Program-made: the position numbers and the translations under genes
Notes under the pieces: model-generated
Database searches by the model: none
Told to the model about the DNA's origin: nothing
The model's input: only the letters and a program-made list of their open reading frames with translations
From: Hirsutella rhossiliensis
Taxonomy: Eukaryota; Ascomycota; Sordariomycetes; Hypocreales; Ophiocordycipitaceae
Length of the DNA: 64,000 nt
Direction of reading: 5' to 3'
NCBI RefSeq assembly: GCF_020360975.1
Contig: NW_025408668.1
Location: 6,014,001 to 6,078,000, forward strand
Shown: positions 46,494 to 58,118 of the stretch, one piece after another
How positions within the stretch are numbered: the stretch's first letter is position 1
Layout: every line of letters begins with the position of its first letter

Positions 46494-46777
46494 TATTAAG
46501 GAGAGTGGGCATAAGAGGCCACAATCATGCCTAGTAGACCCAATAGTTATATATAAGGGAGCCTGCCTAACCAACATAACTCCCCTAGCCCAAGGACATA
46601 ATGCAGGCCTGACTTAGGTATAGGAACATCTTAATGCCCTCTTTTAGCTAGCTATATATAGTTACTATACCTATATAAGCCCCTCTCGTCCTAATAGATA
46701 GACCAAGACATGCATCACTAAATTCACCTTTCTATGCCCCTATTTCTTCTACTATACTCTTAAGCCCCTGCTTAAGA
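46494..46777 (+). repeat. Solo LTR of the Gypsy-like family, little mutated
   Basis: 284 bp, TATTAAGG…CTTAAGA, flanked by AAAAC on both sides (46489-46493 and 46778-46782). It is the same repeat as 29709-36283, but uninterrupted and with many CA/TG retained, so it shows the family sequence before heavy RIP. Orientation is given relative to the 29.7-kb copy. Confidence 0.88.
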
Positions 46778-46782
46778 AAAAC

Positions 46783-47224
46783 TAATCGAGTATATATAGG
46801 TAGACGCTTAAACACCATTAAACATTAAATATTGCAAGCAGATATATCTATAGGTCATCACGGGTATGTCTCTTCTAGTTATAGATAGATCGCTTACAAA
46901 CAACCGTGGTGAGGTTCCTTGATGCCTAGACTTACGAGCTTCGCCGACATATAAGTATGGTTTCCGATACGAAATTGTTCAAATACTTCGTAAGAACGGG
47001 CGAGCATTGTATTCATGAGTGAATGAAAACTGCTTCCACCCTAAGGGGTAATAACGCCCATTTCCACCAGCCTCAATTCACATCAACCCATGAGTTCTCG
47101 ACATCTCAGCAACCAGCCGACAGAGTCTGTAACAGTAGCGACAAGCCCTTTTAAAGACTAACAAATTCTCATTCGCCTCTACACAGACACCATCATTAAG
47201 GCTTGCAAATTCCACCTTCCAGAA
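46783..47224. other. Intergenic region downstream of the small secreted protein
   Basis: Transition from RIP block to normal composition at about 46800. No gene recognised. Confidence 0.5.
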
Positions 47225-47473
47225 TTACCAAGGGTGACAGTCGTAATACTCGCGGCGGATGTGACGGAAGCGGCAGCACTGGCCATTGTGTTGGTAATAG
47301 TGCTTGGGACAGCCGCGGTGGCGAGCCTCGATGGCGTCAGCTCGCGCAGCCAGATGTCCCTCGACGTCGTCAACGGCCCTGATCTGAATGCCGGCGTCTG
47401 GGTTGGCCTGGGGCAATGCGTTGACTGAGCCCAATGTCAACAAGGCGGCGCCCACGAATTGTGTGAGAAGCAT
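47225..47473 (-). CDS. Small secreted cysteine-containing protein, candidate effector
   Basis: 82-aa ORF from the ATG at 47473. Residues 1-20 are a clear signal peptide (MLLTQFVGAALLTLGSVNAL). A pro-like stretch (about 21-52) contains an RAVDDVEG/ARADAIEAR segment with possible dibasic-like processing (EARHRG). The C-terminal 29 residues hold four Cys in the pattern C-x10-CC-x11-C, rich in His, Arg and Tyr and ending in Pro-Trp. Size, leader, possible propeptide and Cys pattern fit fungal small secreted proteins; no family is recognised. It lies alone between repeat blocks, a typical effector setting, but function is inference. No intron seen. Confidence 0.65.
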   Translation of the reverse strand: MLLTQFVGAALLTLGSVNALPQANPDAGIQIRAVDDVEGHLAARADAIEARHRGCPKHYYQHNGQCCRFRHIRREYYDCHPW

Positions 47474-47816
47474 TTTGAGGGAGTAATTGTTTCACGGTGA
47501 TAAAATTGGGAAAAGGTGATCAACGCAGTGAAGTGTAGAACACTGTTGGAGGCGAGTAAAGACGAGGTGGGCATGCTATGTTTATATGGACAAAGGTCGC
47601 CCAGGACATCTGGACGTGTTGCCCCTCCCTTAACTGCAGTAAGAAATTGACGTGGGCCTGCGTCAGGAGCAAAAACCATGACGGCATATGTCTTTGAAGA
47701 AAAAGCAATACCCAGTATACGTATCGTGCGAGAGGCTCGTATCGAAGAAAGCAACTAGGTCATAACTTGGCACCATCATCCGGAGTACATACAAGCCGGT
47801 ACCCCTAGTCGCCCGT
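47474..47816. other. Upstream region of the small secreted protein gene
   Basis: Probable promoter region on the minus strand; overlapping frames without recognisable domains. Confidence 0.45.
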
Positions 47817-47982
47817 ATCCCTTTGGATGTGCGAAGGGAGCAAGCCTGTTACGGGCATTGCTGGGACTTTTATTATAGTGATATTTACTAGTAAATTGAT
47901 TGTACTCTTAATAGCGGGACGTCATTACTGGCTGATATCCCTGCCCGTAACACGCCTGCTCCCTCCGCACATCCAAAGGGAT
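47817..47982. repeat. MITE-like inverted repeat with 41-bp arms
   Basis: Arms 47817-47857 and 47942-47982 are inverted copies agreeing at 38 of 41 positions, with an 84-bp AT-rich spacer. 166 bp in all. Not RIP-altered. No clear target duplication. Confidence 0.75.
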
Positions 47983-48702
47983 TGCTTTCAGCTCTTGTAG
48001 ATCAGCCGTGTTTAGTAGCAGCCCGCACTGCAGTGACAGAGCGTCTTAGAGCTTCTTGCCGAGTCCCGTATGCTCTATACTTATGCACCTACACAGAGGA
48101 AACAGTAAATCACTCATATAGCATCCGGTGCAGTATTATATTTACTTTTGAAACAGTAAATGCTCATTTTTGGGTTGCCCGGCAGTCGAGGCGTTGAGCC
48201 GTGTCCGAAGGGCTCTAGGGAGTTGCTTTTCCCTGCTGGCTCAGCTGGACTAGGTGACCCCCTTTTTGTATAGTACATAGGGAGGATAAAAACGGCGCAC
48301 AGGACGATTAAAGGGGGTCGGACAAGGTAGTGACGTTACAGCTCAACCATTGCCCAGAATGTTTTACAAACTAGTGAATCGCTCTCTTGGGCCCCGGTCC
48401 GCAGCGCCTCCTGCGCCTCAAAATAATCAAGGCAGACTTAACCAAAGCCATACCCCAGCCAACTTTAGTGCGAGAACTCGGCTGTACCGCCGTATATCCT
48501 TGTCGGCTACATATCTCACCGCCTGGGCTATACCCTGTGTTTTCGCAGCATCAGGACGACCATGCCTGTGTTTTCGTGCCCTTATCGGGTAAATAAAGCT
48601 ATTGCGACCCTTGAAAAGATGCCTCCTTTGTCGGCAAGTCAGTCCTCGAGTCAGCAGCCCTGTCACTATTAGATTAAGCAGTTGACGTTGAGCTTCCTCG
48701 AG
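47983..48702. other. Intergenic region
   Basis: Normal composition, no gene recognised. A short inverted pair, GACCCCCTTT (about 48257-48266) and AAAGGGGGTC (about 48310-48319), may be the end of a further small repeat. Confidence 0.4.
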
Positions 48703-49610
48703 CTATTGCTTGAAGCCCGCATGGTAGGTTAATGTGGCCATGTTGAGGGTCCCCCGCAAGCCTTGCGTAGTGGCTATGACCGTAGTTTTCTTAGTAGTTA
48801 GTGCCGCAGGCGCGGTTGAGGGCGGCGGCGACGGCGGCCTTATAGCCCCGGTAAGTTCAATGCCTGCTATACCGTTGCGATCTGAGGGGCCTCGCCGTGT
48901 GTTATCATTCCTTTTCTTGAAGTTTGAATCCTCCTTTGGCCTCCCTTTGCCACGCATAACAACCAGTCGAGGGGGCGCCGTCAAAGTGTTTTTGGGGTTT
49001 ATAACAAGCGCTATGCTTAAGCCAAAGGGAAAAGTCTTTAAGCTATAGCTGTGGCCCCTGATTTAGGCGCTGAAAGACTATATGACGGCACGGCACGCTA
49101 AGGCTTGTAGTGAAGCTACAAGGGCAGCAGCCAGGCGGTTATAGTAGCTTTTTGTTGCGTGGGTTCTTTTGCATCTCGTGATGTTCTTTCACAATCAGAT
49201 CAAGAGCATATTTAGTAACCTTATCGCGATTCAGCATGTAAAGATGCCGCAGCGTCGTCATGCTGCTTCATGATTTTGATTTCCTTGGCTTAACGCTGCT
49301 CAATGGCGTTCAATTTCTCCATGATGGATGTAAGATCCCTTATTTAAGACCAAAGGAGCAGCTGCATTGAGGAACTTAAGCCTTGGCTTCAGAGATTGTT
49401 ATGCGCCTGAAGTGATCATAATTAAGTGCCAAAATCGGTAGATTTCGTCCACGCATCTTCCGCTTGACCGCTCCATTGGCTGCTCTTTTACACAAAGCCA
49501 GGTTGACAGTACTGTAGAGCTGCCTTGTTGACATGCCAGAGGCAAGCGGTGCTTTGAAGGTAGGGAAACAGGTTGCAGCCGCATGTATGGCAGCGAGATA
49601 TCAGTCAATC
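48703..49610 (-). pseudogene. Mutator-like (MULE) transposase remnant with SWIM zinc motif
   Basis: Minus-strand pieces in order: ACLWHVNKAALQYCQPGF (about 49480-49540), typical of the MULE transposase core; MEKLNAIEQR…AKEIKIMKQHDDAA (about 49245-49330); then in another frame LRHLYMLNRDKVTKYALDLI…NPRNKKLL; then a SWIM-type motif CPCSFTTSLSVPCRH (CxC-x9-CxH, about 49100-49145) with FQRLNQG after it; and a GKGRPKE basic tail ending at 48703. Several frameshifts and stops separate them; the N-terminal half is missing. The order and motifs fit fungal MULE (Hop-like) transposases. Confidence 0.75.
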
Positions 49611-50991
49611 AAGGCCACAAAAGGAAGCCCATGCTAATGGAGAGTGGCAAAGTAGGTGACTATCAAGGACAACTGGCAACCGAAGTCGAGAGGCGGCGAG
49701 CGCTTGCTCATGAAGTTAAAGAGGCATGCTCTACAGTATGTTGCTGGCATGATGGAGAGCGGAGGCTACGTTCAGCTACCTACCTCGGTGAGATGACGCC
49801 ATCAAGTAACTACATATACGTATTGACTGGGAGACTGGTTACTCATTTGGAGCGGGCCAACCTTACGCCTATCGTCGCTGGAATTTCCGAATCGGTAAAG
49901 TAATCACGACATGGAGTACCCGCCCGTACAGAGAACGTTTTGGTACACTGGTGCACACCCCGTCTGCGCTTTGTATCCAAAAACTAATCACTAAACACCC
50001 TGCAGCCGGAGCGCCATATTCTCCAACTGTCAAATCGTTCACGACGGTCAGAGGGCTGGCGCGACATCTTGGAAGCAGCGCCTGCATGGATGGCACGGCT
50101 AGTTTCTGGAATGCTGGTCGATGCCTCGAGAACCGGCTGAAGTTTGGAGTGTGCCTGTGAGGTTATCAACGTACGACCCCATAAAAGTAAAGAAGTATTT
50201 TCGAGAATATAGTCCTGGGCCAGTTTCCGCAGATCTTTCCCATCTGGTGAAAGGGACATTTATACCAGATGCCCAGATAGGTCGCCTTGAAATGTTAAGT
50301 TGCGCGTCTGATTGACGTCGCAATGTCCCTCTAGACTTTCCTAGGTCCCCGTCTCTGAGAAGAATGCGAGCCAATCCAGGACTTCTAACCTTGAAGGCAA
50401 AGTCAACGGCCTCGCCTCTTCCATCGGGGATGTTTCTTAGCTGATCCTGCAAGGTATCTACGAAGCTGCTCAAACAGAATACATGGATCAGGGAAGGCAT
50501 ACGAACAATAATACAACAGTTCAGGTTCATGACCGCGTATAGGAAAGGGGCACTCTGTCTTGTTTTCCTGCTAGTCGTATTGCGTTTGACTTTTCGGGAT
50601 CTTGGTCAACGGCGCAAGAATACTTTTCGCCCGATCATGCATAGAGCATTAACATCACCCCGTCCTCGTAGACGCGTCAGAAGTCCGTCCGCCTCGCCCT
50701 CCAGTCGTCGGCGGAGCCGGAATCAGCTGAGCCAGTTTCTCTGGAGGTGTAGTGCCGAATGACACCAGAATCTCGTTAGGCCGGAGTTCATGAGGTCCAA
50801 GAATCTTTTCACCCTCGGCTATGGCAAGAGGACGATTTTGCATATGAGTGGTGCATTTCTCAGATCGGACAACAGCGAGGACGCAGCACATGTATGGGCC
50901 CACGCATTATGTAGGTAATATTGATAAGTATTACGTATGGAATACACTAATTGACGCCATCCATAATTGGTTACTCTTGTAGTGTGGGAAA
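49611..50991. other. Intergenic region with unsupported ORFs
   Basis: Contains a 143-codon minus-strand ORF with an ATG at 50530 (ends 50099) and several shorter ones. None shows a signal peptide, domain or codon pattern that I trust. Normal CA/TG content. Confidence 0.35.
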
Positions 50992-51330
50992 TCAGATGTA
51001 GAGGTTCGTCAACCTGACCATACTAACGTCACCCTCCTCGTTCTCTTGGACCAATTCGACCGGAATCCCCTGTGTGATGCCGCTTTTGATCCAACTTTTT
51101 GTGCACTCCTCCCTCTCAGTCGTACGACTTCCTAGTTGGCATTGGTCCCATGATATTGTACGTATGGTGCCGGAAAAGACGCGCTCGGGCTCGGCAGACA
51201 AAGCAGGTAGTCGACAGCCATTTGGAGAGACGGGGATACCTTTTTGCTGCTCCTCTTGAAGTCACCAGGCTAAAGGAGAACAGTCGATGGCGACAGGCGT
51301 TTGCGTGGTAAAGATTTATACTCGTTAACC
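50992..51330 (-). pseudogene. hAT transposase C-terminal remnant (second, unrelated copy)
   Basis: The minus strand reads MSAEPERVFSGTIRTISWDQ and continues …GSRTTEREECTKSWIKSG (50992-51201), the hAT dimerisation domain of a fungal subfamily. Just upstream, in shifted frames, YPRLSKMAVDYL-like residues (about 51210-51265) belong to the same domain. It is only distantly related to the domain in the element at 6925-11395 (DVERLFSG versus EPERVFSG). No inverted repeat ends were seen nearby. Confidence 0.7.
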
Positions 51331-51831
51331 TCATATATTGCCAGGCTGACGACATCAAGCCCTCGAGCAAGCAGGTCATACTCGTCGAGTGGCTAGAACT
51401 GATTTCTCAGTTCAGGAGTAGTAGTGCTTATCGGCATCACCTAATTAATATCCCCCCTGGTACTTCTGTTACGCCATCCAGGACTGGCGCCATGACTTGA
51501 GCTAATGCTTTCAGATGTGAGCTATACGCCTCGAGGGATGAGGTATTATTGCTGTCCCGCATATAGGGCTCTCGTCCGTCAGCTGGTAGTACTTGTCAAA
51601 GACAGCCTAAGAGGCTGCAATGTAGCTGCGGAGTAGGTGTCTGTCGCAGTGCTTTTAGGAAGACTGCGTGTAATGCCTGTAGAGAAGGTCTATAGTGAAA
51701 AGCGTACGATGAAAGCGTGGCATAACGACCCTCTATATATTAAGTGATCTTCTAGGAAGGTTAAAGAATAAGACTATGACTTTAGCTATATAAAAGTAAT
51801 ATATAGTACTAGCCTTTATAAATCTTATAGT
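51331..51831. other. Intergenic edge of repeat block 2
   Basis: Normal composition to about 51720, then TA-rich sequence up to the Copia LTR. No gene recognised. Confidence 0.45.
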
Positions 51832-52315
51832 TCTCGCGAAGAGAGATGCGAGAAGTGCATAAAAATGCACGAAGGTGAAATTAGAAGTAAGGGGTCGGAT
51901 AGGCAGGGCAGAGAGATTTGATTCTTGCGGGGGCAGCAATTGCGGTAGGGGAATAATTATTATATTGCCTTAATTTTCCTTCTTTCCTCTATCTAACGCC
52001 CCTCTTTATACGTATCTAGCATCTCAATTAATAAAGAAGATCTTGCTTAAAGAAGCTACTAATGTCCTTTCGACTACCGAGCTTTTTACCGGTTTTTCCC
52101 CTCTTTTCTAGCCGTTGCCGGCATATCCGTCTTCTCTTTCGCTACCTCTATAGGAAGCTATCGCTACTTCTACTTCCCCTTATGCCCCTACCCTCCTTTC
52201 TATACCTCTTTTAGCTCCTTCTTCCTTCTTCTATACTAGGTGTTTTTAGCTTCCTTAGTCCCTCGTGCTAAGGGATATCTCCGAGAACTGCGAAATTAGG
52301 CTACGCTTCGCGATA
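51832..52315 (-). repeat. Copia 3' LTR (copy 5), mildly mutated
   Basis: 484 bp, read TATCGCG…GCGAGA on the minus strand. The polypurine tract (CACCCCCTTAGCT on the plus strand) lies directly inside. It keeps several CA/TG (for example GTGCATAAAAATGCAC), unlike its partner. Confidence 0.9.
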
Positions 52316-55300
52316 CACCCCCTTAGCTATGGCCTGCCCCTTAAGGGCATAGCTAATACGGCTTCGGGCTAGTAAGCGTATAGAGGAGGTTCTTAGCTCT
52401 ATACTTCTCCCTTTACTCGAGGAAAGTAGGGGCCCTTTTAGGTCCCTAGGCTCTTTTAGACCTACTTAAGGAATAGGGGCCTAAAGAGGGGAAAGTCCTA
52501 TAAGAAAGGGGGGCCTTCTTAGAAGGGAAAAAACCTAATTAAAATAGGGGGCCCTTTAAAGGGAAAAACCTCTTCCTTTTCTTTAGCTATAGACGTTACC
52601 TTCTTATATAGGCTATTAGCTCCTCTTATAGACTCTTAAGGCAGGCCTTTAAGGATAGCTTTTCTCGAATATCTTTTAGCCTAATTTACTATAAAAAGAC
52701 AGCTAGCTTCTACTTCGGTAGGGGCTTTATAAGACCGTCGGCTTTTATTAATACCGTTAGAACCTAATAGATAGAAATAAGTCCCTTTTAGACCTCTTAG
52801 CGTAACTAATACTAGTAGATATCGATATACTATAGCTAGGTCGATAACTTACTATTTTCTATAAGAATTTATATAGTCTATGTATTATCGCATTCTATAG
52901 CTAATAGGGTCGGAATTTATAGTTATAGAGATATTAATAGCTAGCTAAGGAAAATTGCTTCTTTTAACGCTTTTAAAAGAGCTAGTAGCTCTGCCTCTAT
53001 ACTAGAAGTCGTAATAGTAGCTTACTTCGAAGCTCTCTAAGTAATAGTTCCTTAAAAAAGGGATATAATATACCCCTATAAGCTCTTTCTATCTAATAAA
53101 TTGTCTATAAAGGACGAATCGCTTAAATAGAGGAAGATTTTAGTAGCTTATTTCCTTCCCTACCCTCCTAGGCGTAGACTATATAATCTCGTTAAATAGA
53201 GATAAAGGATAGCTCTATCTACTACTTCTTAATACCTAGGGCTAGGATTCTAGTTATACCTAGCTAGCCGGGAGACCGTAAAAGAGATATCCGGTCTAGT
53301 AGAAATAGCTAAAAAAGGTAAGGAGCCTACCTTCTATTAATATTAGTGTTTCTCTTACTCCCTAGCTTAAAAGGACGGATTAAGTAAAAGCTCTTTATTT
53401 AATATAGGCGTAGAGGGAAGCTTTTTATCGAGGGAATTAAGGAGGAATTTATAAGCGACCTTATCGATATAGGCGTCCTAGGTAAGCTAGATAGTCCGTT
53501 AGGACCTATTTTAAAGGATTTATATCCCTAGAAACTACTTTAGCTCCCTTAGCCTAGTTATCTTATACCTTTATTATAGGCCTTATATAGCCTCCTTAGT
53601 AGTAGCCTCTTCCTCTTTTAGGTAGGCCTAGATAATATCGTCGACGTAGAAGAAGACTATGATTTTACCCTTCTATATTATATATAGTTCCTAAGGGACT
53701 TTCTTAAAGCCTAGGGCTTTAAGGGAACCGGTTAAATGCTATTACTAAAGAAGGGGTAATCTTTATAGTCTATATAGAGCTTTCCTAAGCTATAGAACCT
53801 TTCCTAGCTATTAGAAGCTTAGTAGAAGGCGTATATAGATAACTTCTTCTTTCTTAAGTTAGTAGTTAATAAAGGCGTTAACTATATCTATCTAATCGAG
53901 CTCGAGGTCGAATTCTACTACTATAGCTATAAGGGTTTAAAAAGATATCCCTATTAAGGTAGTTGCCTTAGTAGGAAGATCCCGTTTTTCCTACTAGTTC
54001 TTATAGATAACTAGCCGGGCCTTATACTTTTAAAGGAAGCTATATTTATTAGTCTTATAGATAAAGTCCTATTTATAGCTAAGGACCTATTTTCCTCTTG
54101 CTTTTTCCTTAAGGACCTCTTCGAAAGACCCTATCTCCTTATATAAGACTAGGTAGTCTTTCTAGGCCTAGAAAAACTAGTCTCTAAAAGGGTGTTTTTC
54201 TAGCTGCTTTTAGTTTACTAGTAGGTCCGGGAGGTCTCTTTTATATACCTACCTTGCTAATAGCTATAGCTTAAAGAGCCGGCTTACTATAAATACTCTA
54301 TAGGAACCGTCTTTTATAAGCGTTAGATAGAAGTCGGAAAAACAATCGAAATAAAGGAGAAATTAGTCTTCTTTTATATCGGGCCCTATACCTTCCTTCG
54401 CTTCTTATAGTAGGGATAAAAAGGCAGCCGGGTAATCCTTTAAGAGAGGTGCCTTTCCTACCCCCTTAGGGGTCGAGACGGGAAGACTAACCGAAAAAGC
54501 TGCTTCTAGATCTTTATCTTATTCTATAAGAGGAGGCGTAGGTAGGTAGGCGTATTCTAGCTCTACCGCTTTCCTATAGTCTCCTTCTTTGTCTAGATTA
54601 TCTAATCTAGTAGCTTCCTCTTCTCCTTCGAAGTCGGCGTTTTCCTCGACTACTTTAACGTCGGTTTCTTCCTCCGTTTCCTTATCTAGGACCTCTTCTT
54701 AAGACTGTTAGGAAGGGGGGATTTAGATCTTTTAAATTAGCTAACGTTATAAGAGTAAGAGAGGCTATTAATCCCTCTTTCTATCGAAGAAGCTAGATTT
54801 ATCGAAAATTATATCCCTAGTTAAAATAACCTTCTATAAAAGAGGAATCTAGATCTAGAAGATATTTATAGAATTATAACTAATAAGGTAACTAATAAAG
54901 GCTCTAGGATTAAGCTTTCTTTTCTTCTTCCTTTTTAGCTATATATCGGTAGTTATTATATATGCCTTATAGCCGTAGGTATAAAGGTAGGCTAGCGAGG
55001 CCCTCTTCTTTATAAAGAGCTTAAGGGGAGATTTCTAGTCTATTCCTTAAGTAGTCCTTTTAAGGGGTCCGGTTCTATAAGTAATAGGCGGTCTTAACGA
55101 CTTCCCTTTAAAGGTCGTAGGGAAGCCTTATAGTAAGTCTTATCGTATAGGCCCTTTTTACTATAGCACCCCTTAATCTTTCTACCCCTCCGTTCTAGGC
55201 TTAGGTATTTAGTACTAACGGGAGGGGTAAAATACCTTTTTTTCGAAGCTAATTTAAGATATCTTTCGTAAATAGCTCTTTATTAGACTATATCTTCTTT

Positions 55301-57652
55301 ACCTTATAGCCGAAGTAGGATTTTATCTAGTTAACGAAGTCTTAAAGGGTAGACTAGTTATACTTACTTAGGTAGGTCCGTAAGAAATAGGGGAAAACTA
55401 TCCTAAAAAAAGCGTCTATAAAAAACATTACCCTAACGAAGCTTTCTTAGTCCCTAAAGACGTTAGTCTAATCGACCTAAATTTCCTTATACGGCTAGTC
55501 CGGCTATAAAGGGGTCCGGCTAGAAATTCGTCTCTTAGTCTTTCCTTAGCTATAGTATTTATATTCGACGGTCTTTAGGCCCCTTATTTATACGCCCTAC
55601 TATTAGCCTAGCTTATATAAAGCTAAGGGGCCTAGGTAACTAAGTTATACGTACTAAAGAAGACCGTCTCCTTAAGCTGCCGGAAGAGGGTCCTATATAG
55701 TAGACCTATTCCTCTTAGTAGGGAAAGCTAACTTCTTAAGTAGTTCCTTCTTATAAATAGGTTAGAATTCGAGAATAAATTAACCGAATTTTTCCTTAAT
55801 AAGCCTAATAGTTTAATTCTTCTAGACTAGCCTTAAAGGCTTAGACGTTATATCTTAAAAGATTCCTTCCTCTCGAAGAAGGTAAAAGGAAATTAGGCTC
55901 GTTAAAAATCGAGGGTAAAAAGCTACCCTTTTTCGTCGAAGAATTTATATAGTCCTATTAGGTAATTTTATCGTAAAATTCACCCTTCTATACCCTTCTA
56001 TCTATATAGTTAATTCCCTAGTAATAAGGTATTCCCTCTATACCTTCTTAAAGGACCGGAATTATAAGAGTATATTATAGATATCGAGGGAAGCACTAAA
56101 GTTAAGGATAGCTAATTTTCGTAGGGGATAATTAGAGGGTCCTAATAGGTGGTCTTACTAATCTATAGGGAAGATAAATACCGGATTTACTATACTAACG
56201 ATCTTTCCTTAAATTTACGGCTCGAATAAGGGTAGCGGCGTTAGTTACTATTTCTTAGTAACCTAAATCTCGTCTATCTTCTTTTATAATAAGGGGTCCT
56301 CCTTAAGAGACTATTATATTATTTCTTATAGCCTCTTTAAAGGGTTAAATCCTTTAGGTCGGTTTTCCTTAAAGACCTATTAGTATTATAATAACCGATA
56401 GCCTAGGGATTTATAGGCTAGGCAGCCGTTTCGTTGTTTAGTCTTTTACTTCTTTAAGGAATCCTCGTCCTAATCTAAAAGGTCTGCTTAAAAACCCCCC
56501 CTTTTTACCCCTTTTTACTAATTTTAACGAGGTTCGATTTCGATTAGTTCCCTGATTTTTCGACTAACGGACTAAAAGGTCTATTAAGGGACTAGTCGGG
56601 CCGGTCTAACTAACGGGACCGGGGCCGGGCCCGGAGTAAGAGGCGGAGCCGGGGCCGGGCCTAGGGCAGCCGTTAAAGATAGTGTTAATACTCTCGAGGG
56701 AGGAGGAGCTAAAGGAGCAACAGCCGCAGCAGCAGCAGTAGCGGGGGCCGTAGCAGCTATAGGTCGAACTATCTAGGTCGAGTACTAGCTACGAAGGAAT
56801 AAGACTACTTATTATTATACTCTAGCAGCCTCTTTATTTAGTTCCCGGCTAGCTTCTCGAAAGATAGTTAAGTAACCGTTACTAATAGGCTTTATTAGTA
56901 GAGATATATCCTATAGCTACTAGCCGGAAAGAGCTTCTATTAAGAAGTATTAGTTAGTTTCCTTAAGGATTTCTTCTTACTTAGCTAGCTACGAAAAAGC
57001 TAGTAAGTTCCTAGTAGAAAAGGCTCCTAAGTATACTATATAGGTCTTCTTAATACGGTTAGTTATATAGCCCCTCGAGGGAGCTATTAAGGTCTCGAGC
57101 TTTAAAAGCTACTACCTAGGAGTCTCTTCCTCTTAAAGAGAGATTAGCTTTATAGCACTAACGGATTCCGTTATCGCCGTGCGTATATAGTAGTTAGTAG
57201 CTTTATCTCGTAGAGGTACTCCTTTTAGTAACTCTTATAGTCGCCTAAGGTAATAGAAAAAGCTCTCTGCTATATAGAGGTTAGCTCGGAGAAGAGGGTA
57301 GCTCCCTCTATAAAGTCCGTTGCCCTAGGATAAAGAGGGGGCTCGAGAGGGTCCTACTTATTAAAGAAGACTAAATTATAGATAGTTCTATCTATATAAG
57401 CCTATAGCTCCTTTACCTACTTATCTTAATCTTAGGGCTCTACTAGAATCGTCCTATAGACTATAGGGACGGTAGAGGAGTCGTTTTTCGATATCGTTAT
57501 AGAGAGAGAGGGGGGTAGAAAAGTTAGTTAAAAATCGGCTTTTCTAGTAAGAGGGGTAAAAGGGAGCTACGAGGGATATAAGAAAGGTGCCTTTTATAGT
57601 AGCCGGAAGGTATAGGAATTTTATTCCTCCTAGGCTTATAACTCTTATAAAG
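52316..57652 (-). pseudogene. Copia gag-pol polyprotein, second copy, RIP-inactivated
   Basis: Minus-strand counterpart of 30381-35690, with the RT catalytic FYVDDII (YVDD codons at 53637-53648), the integrase end (about 55140-55250) and the GC-rich gag stretch (about 56590-56740). Stops at former Gln/Trp codons throughout. Confidence 0.88.
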
Positions 57653-58118
57653 AGAGATACGAGAAGTATATAAAAATATATAAAGGTAAAATTAAAAGTA
57701 AGGGGTCGGATAGGTAAGGTAGAGAGATTTAATTTTTATAAGGGCAGTAATTATAGTAAGAGAATAATTATTATATTTCCTTAATTATCCTTCTTTCCTC
57801 TATCTAACGCCCCTTTTTATACCTATTTAGTATCTTAATTAATAAAGAAGATCCTACTTAAAGAAGCTATTAATATCCTTTTAACTACTAAGCTTTTTAC
57901 TAGTTTTTCCCCTTCTTTTTAGCCGTTGCCGGTATATCTATCTTATCTCTCGCTACCTCTATAGGAAGCTATCGCTACTTCTACTTCCCCTTATACCCCT
58001 ACCCTCCTTTCTATATATCTTTTTAGCTCCTTCTTTAAAACCTGTTTTTTAGCTTCCTAGGTCCCTCGTACTAAGGGATATCTCTAAGAACTATAAAATT
58101 AAGCTACGCTTCGCGATA
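57653..58118 (-). repeat. Copia 5' LTR (copy 6), heavily mutated
   Basis: 466 bp; the inner end TCTTATAAAGAG corresponds to TCTCGCGAAGAG in copy 5 after four transitions. The primer-binding site, in inverted form, lies directly to its left. Confidence 0.88.

Larger units (their letters stand above)
51832..58118 (-). mobile_element. Ty1/Copia retrotransposon, second copy, inverted, RIP-degraded
   Basis: 6287 bp, same family as 29894-36176, on the opposite strand. Outer flanks are ATAGT (51827-51831) and ATACT (58119-58123): a target duplication with one mismatch, or the product of recombination. The left edge is in gene-island sequence and the right edge in the degraded Gypsy. Confidence 0.9.

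Noticed and set aside
50099..50530. 143-codon minus-strand ORF with ATG
   Set aside because: No domain, signal peptide or splice support; several overlapping frames of similar length.
22265..58118. Regular recurrence of a 485-bp repeat as a CRISPR-like or satellite array
   Set aside because: Copies are kilobases apart, in both orientations, and have LTR features (target duplications, polypurine tract, primer site).
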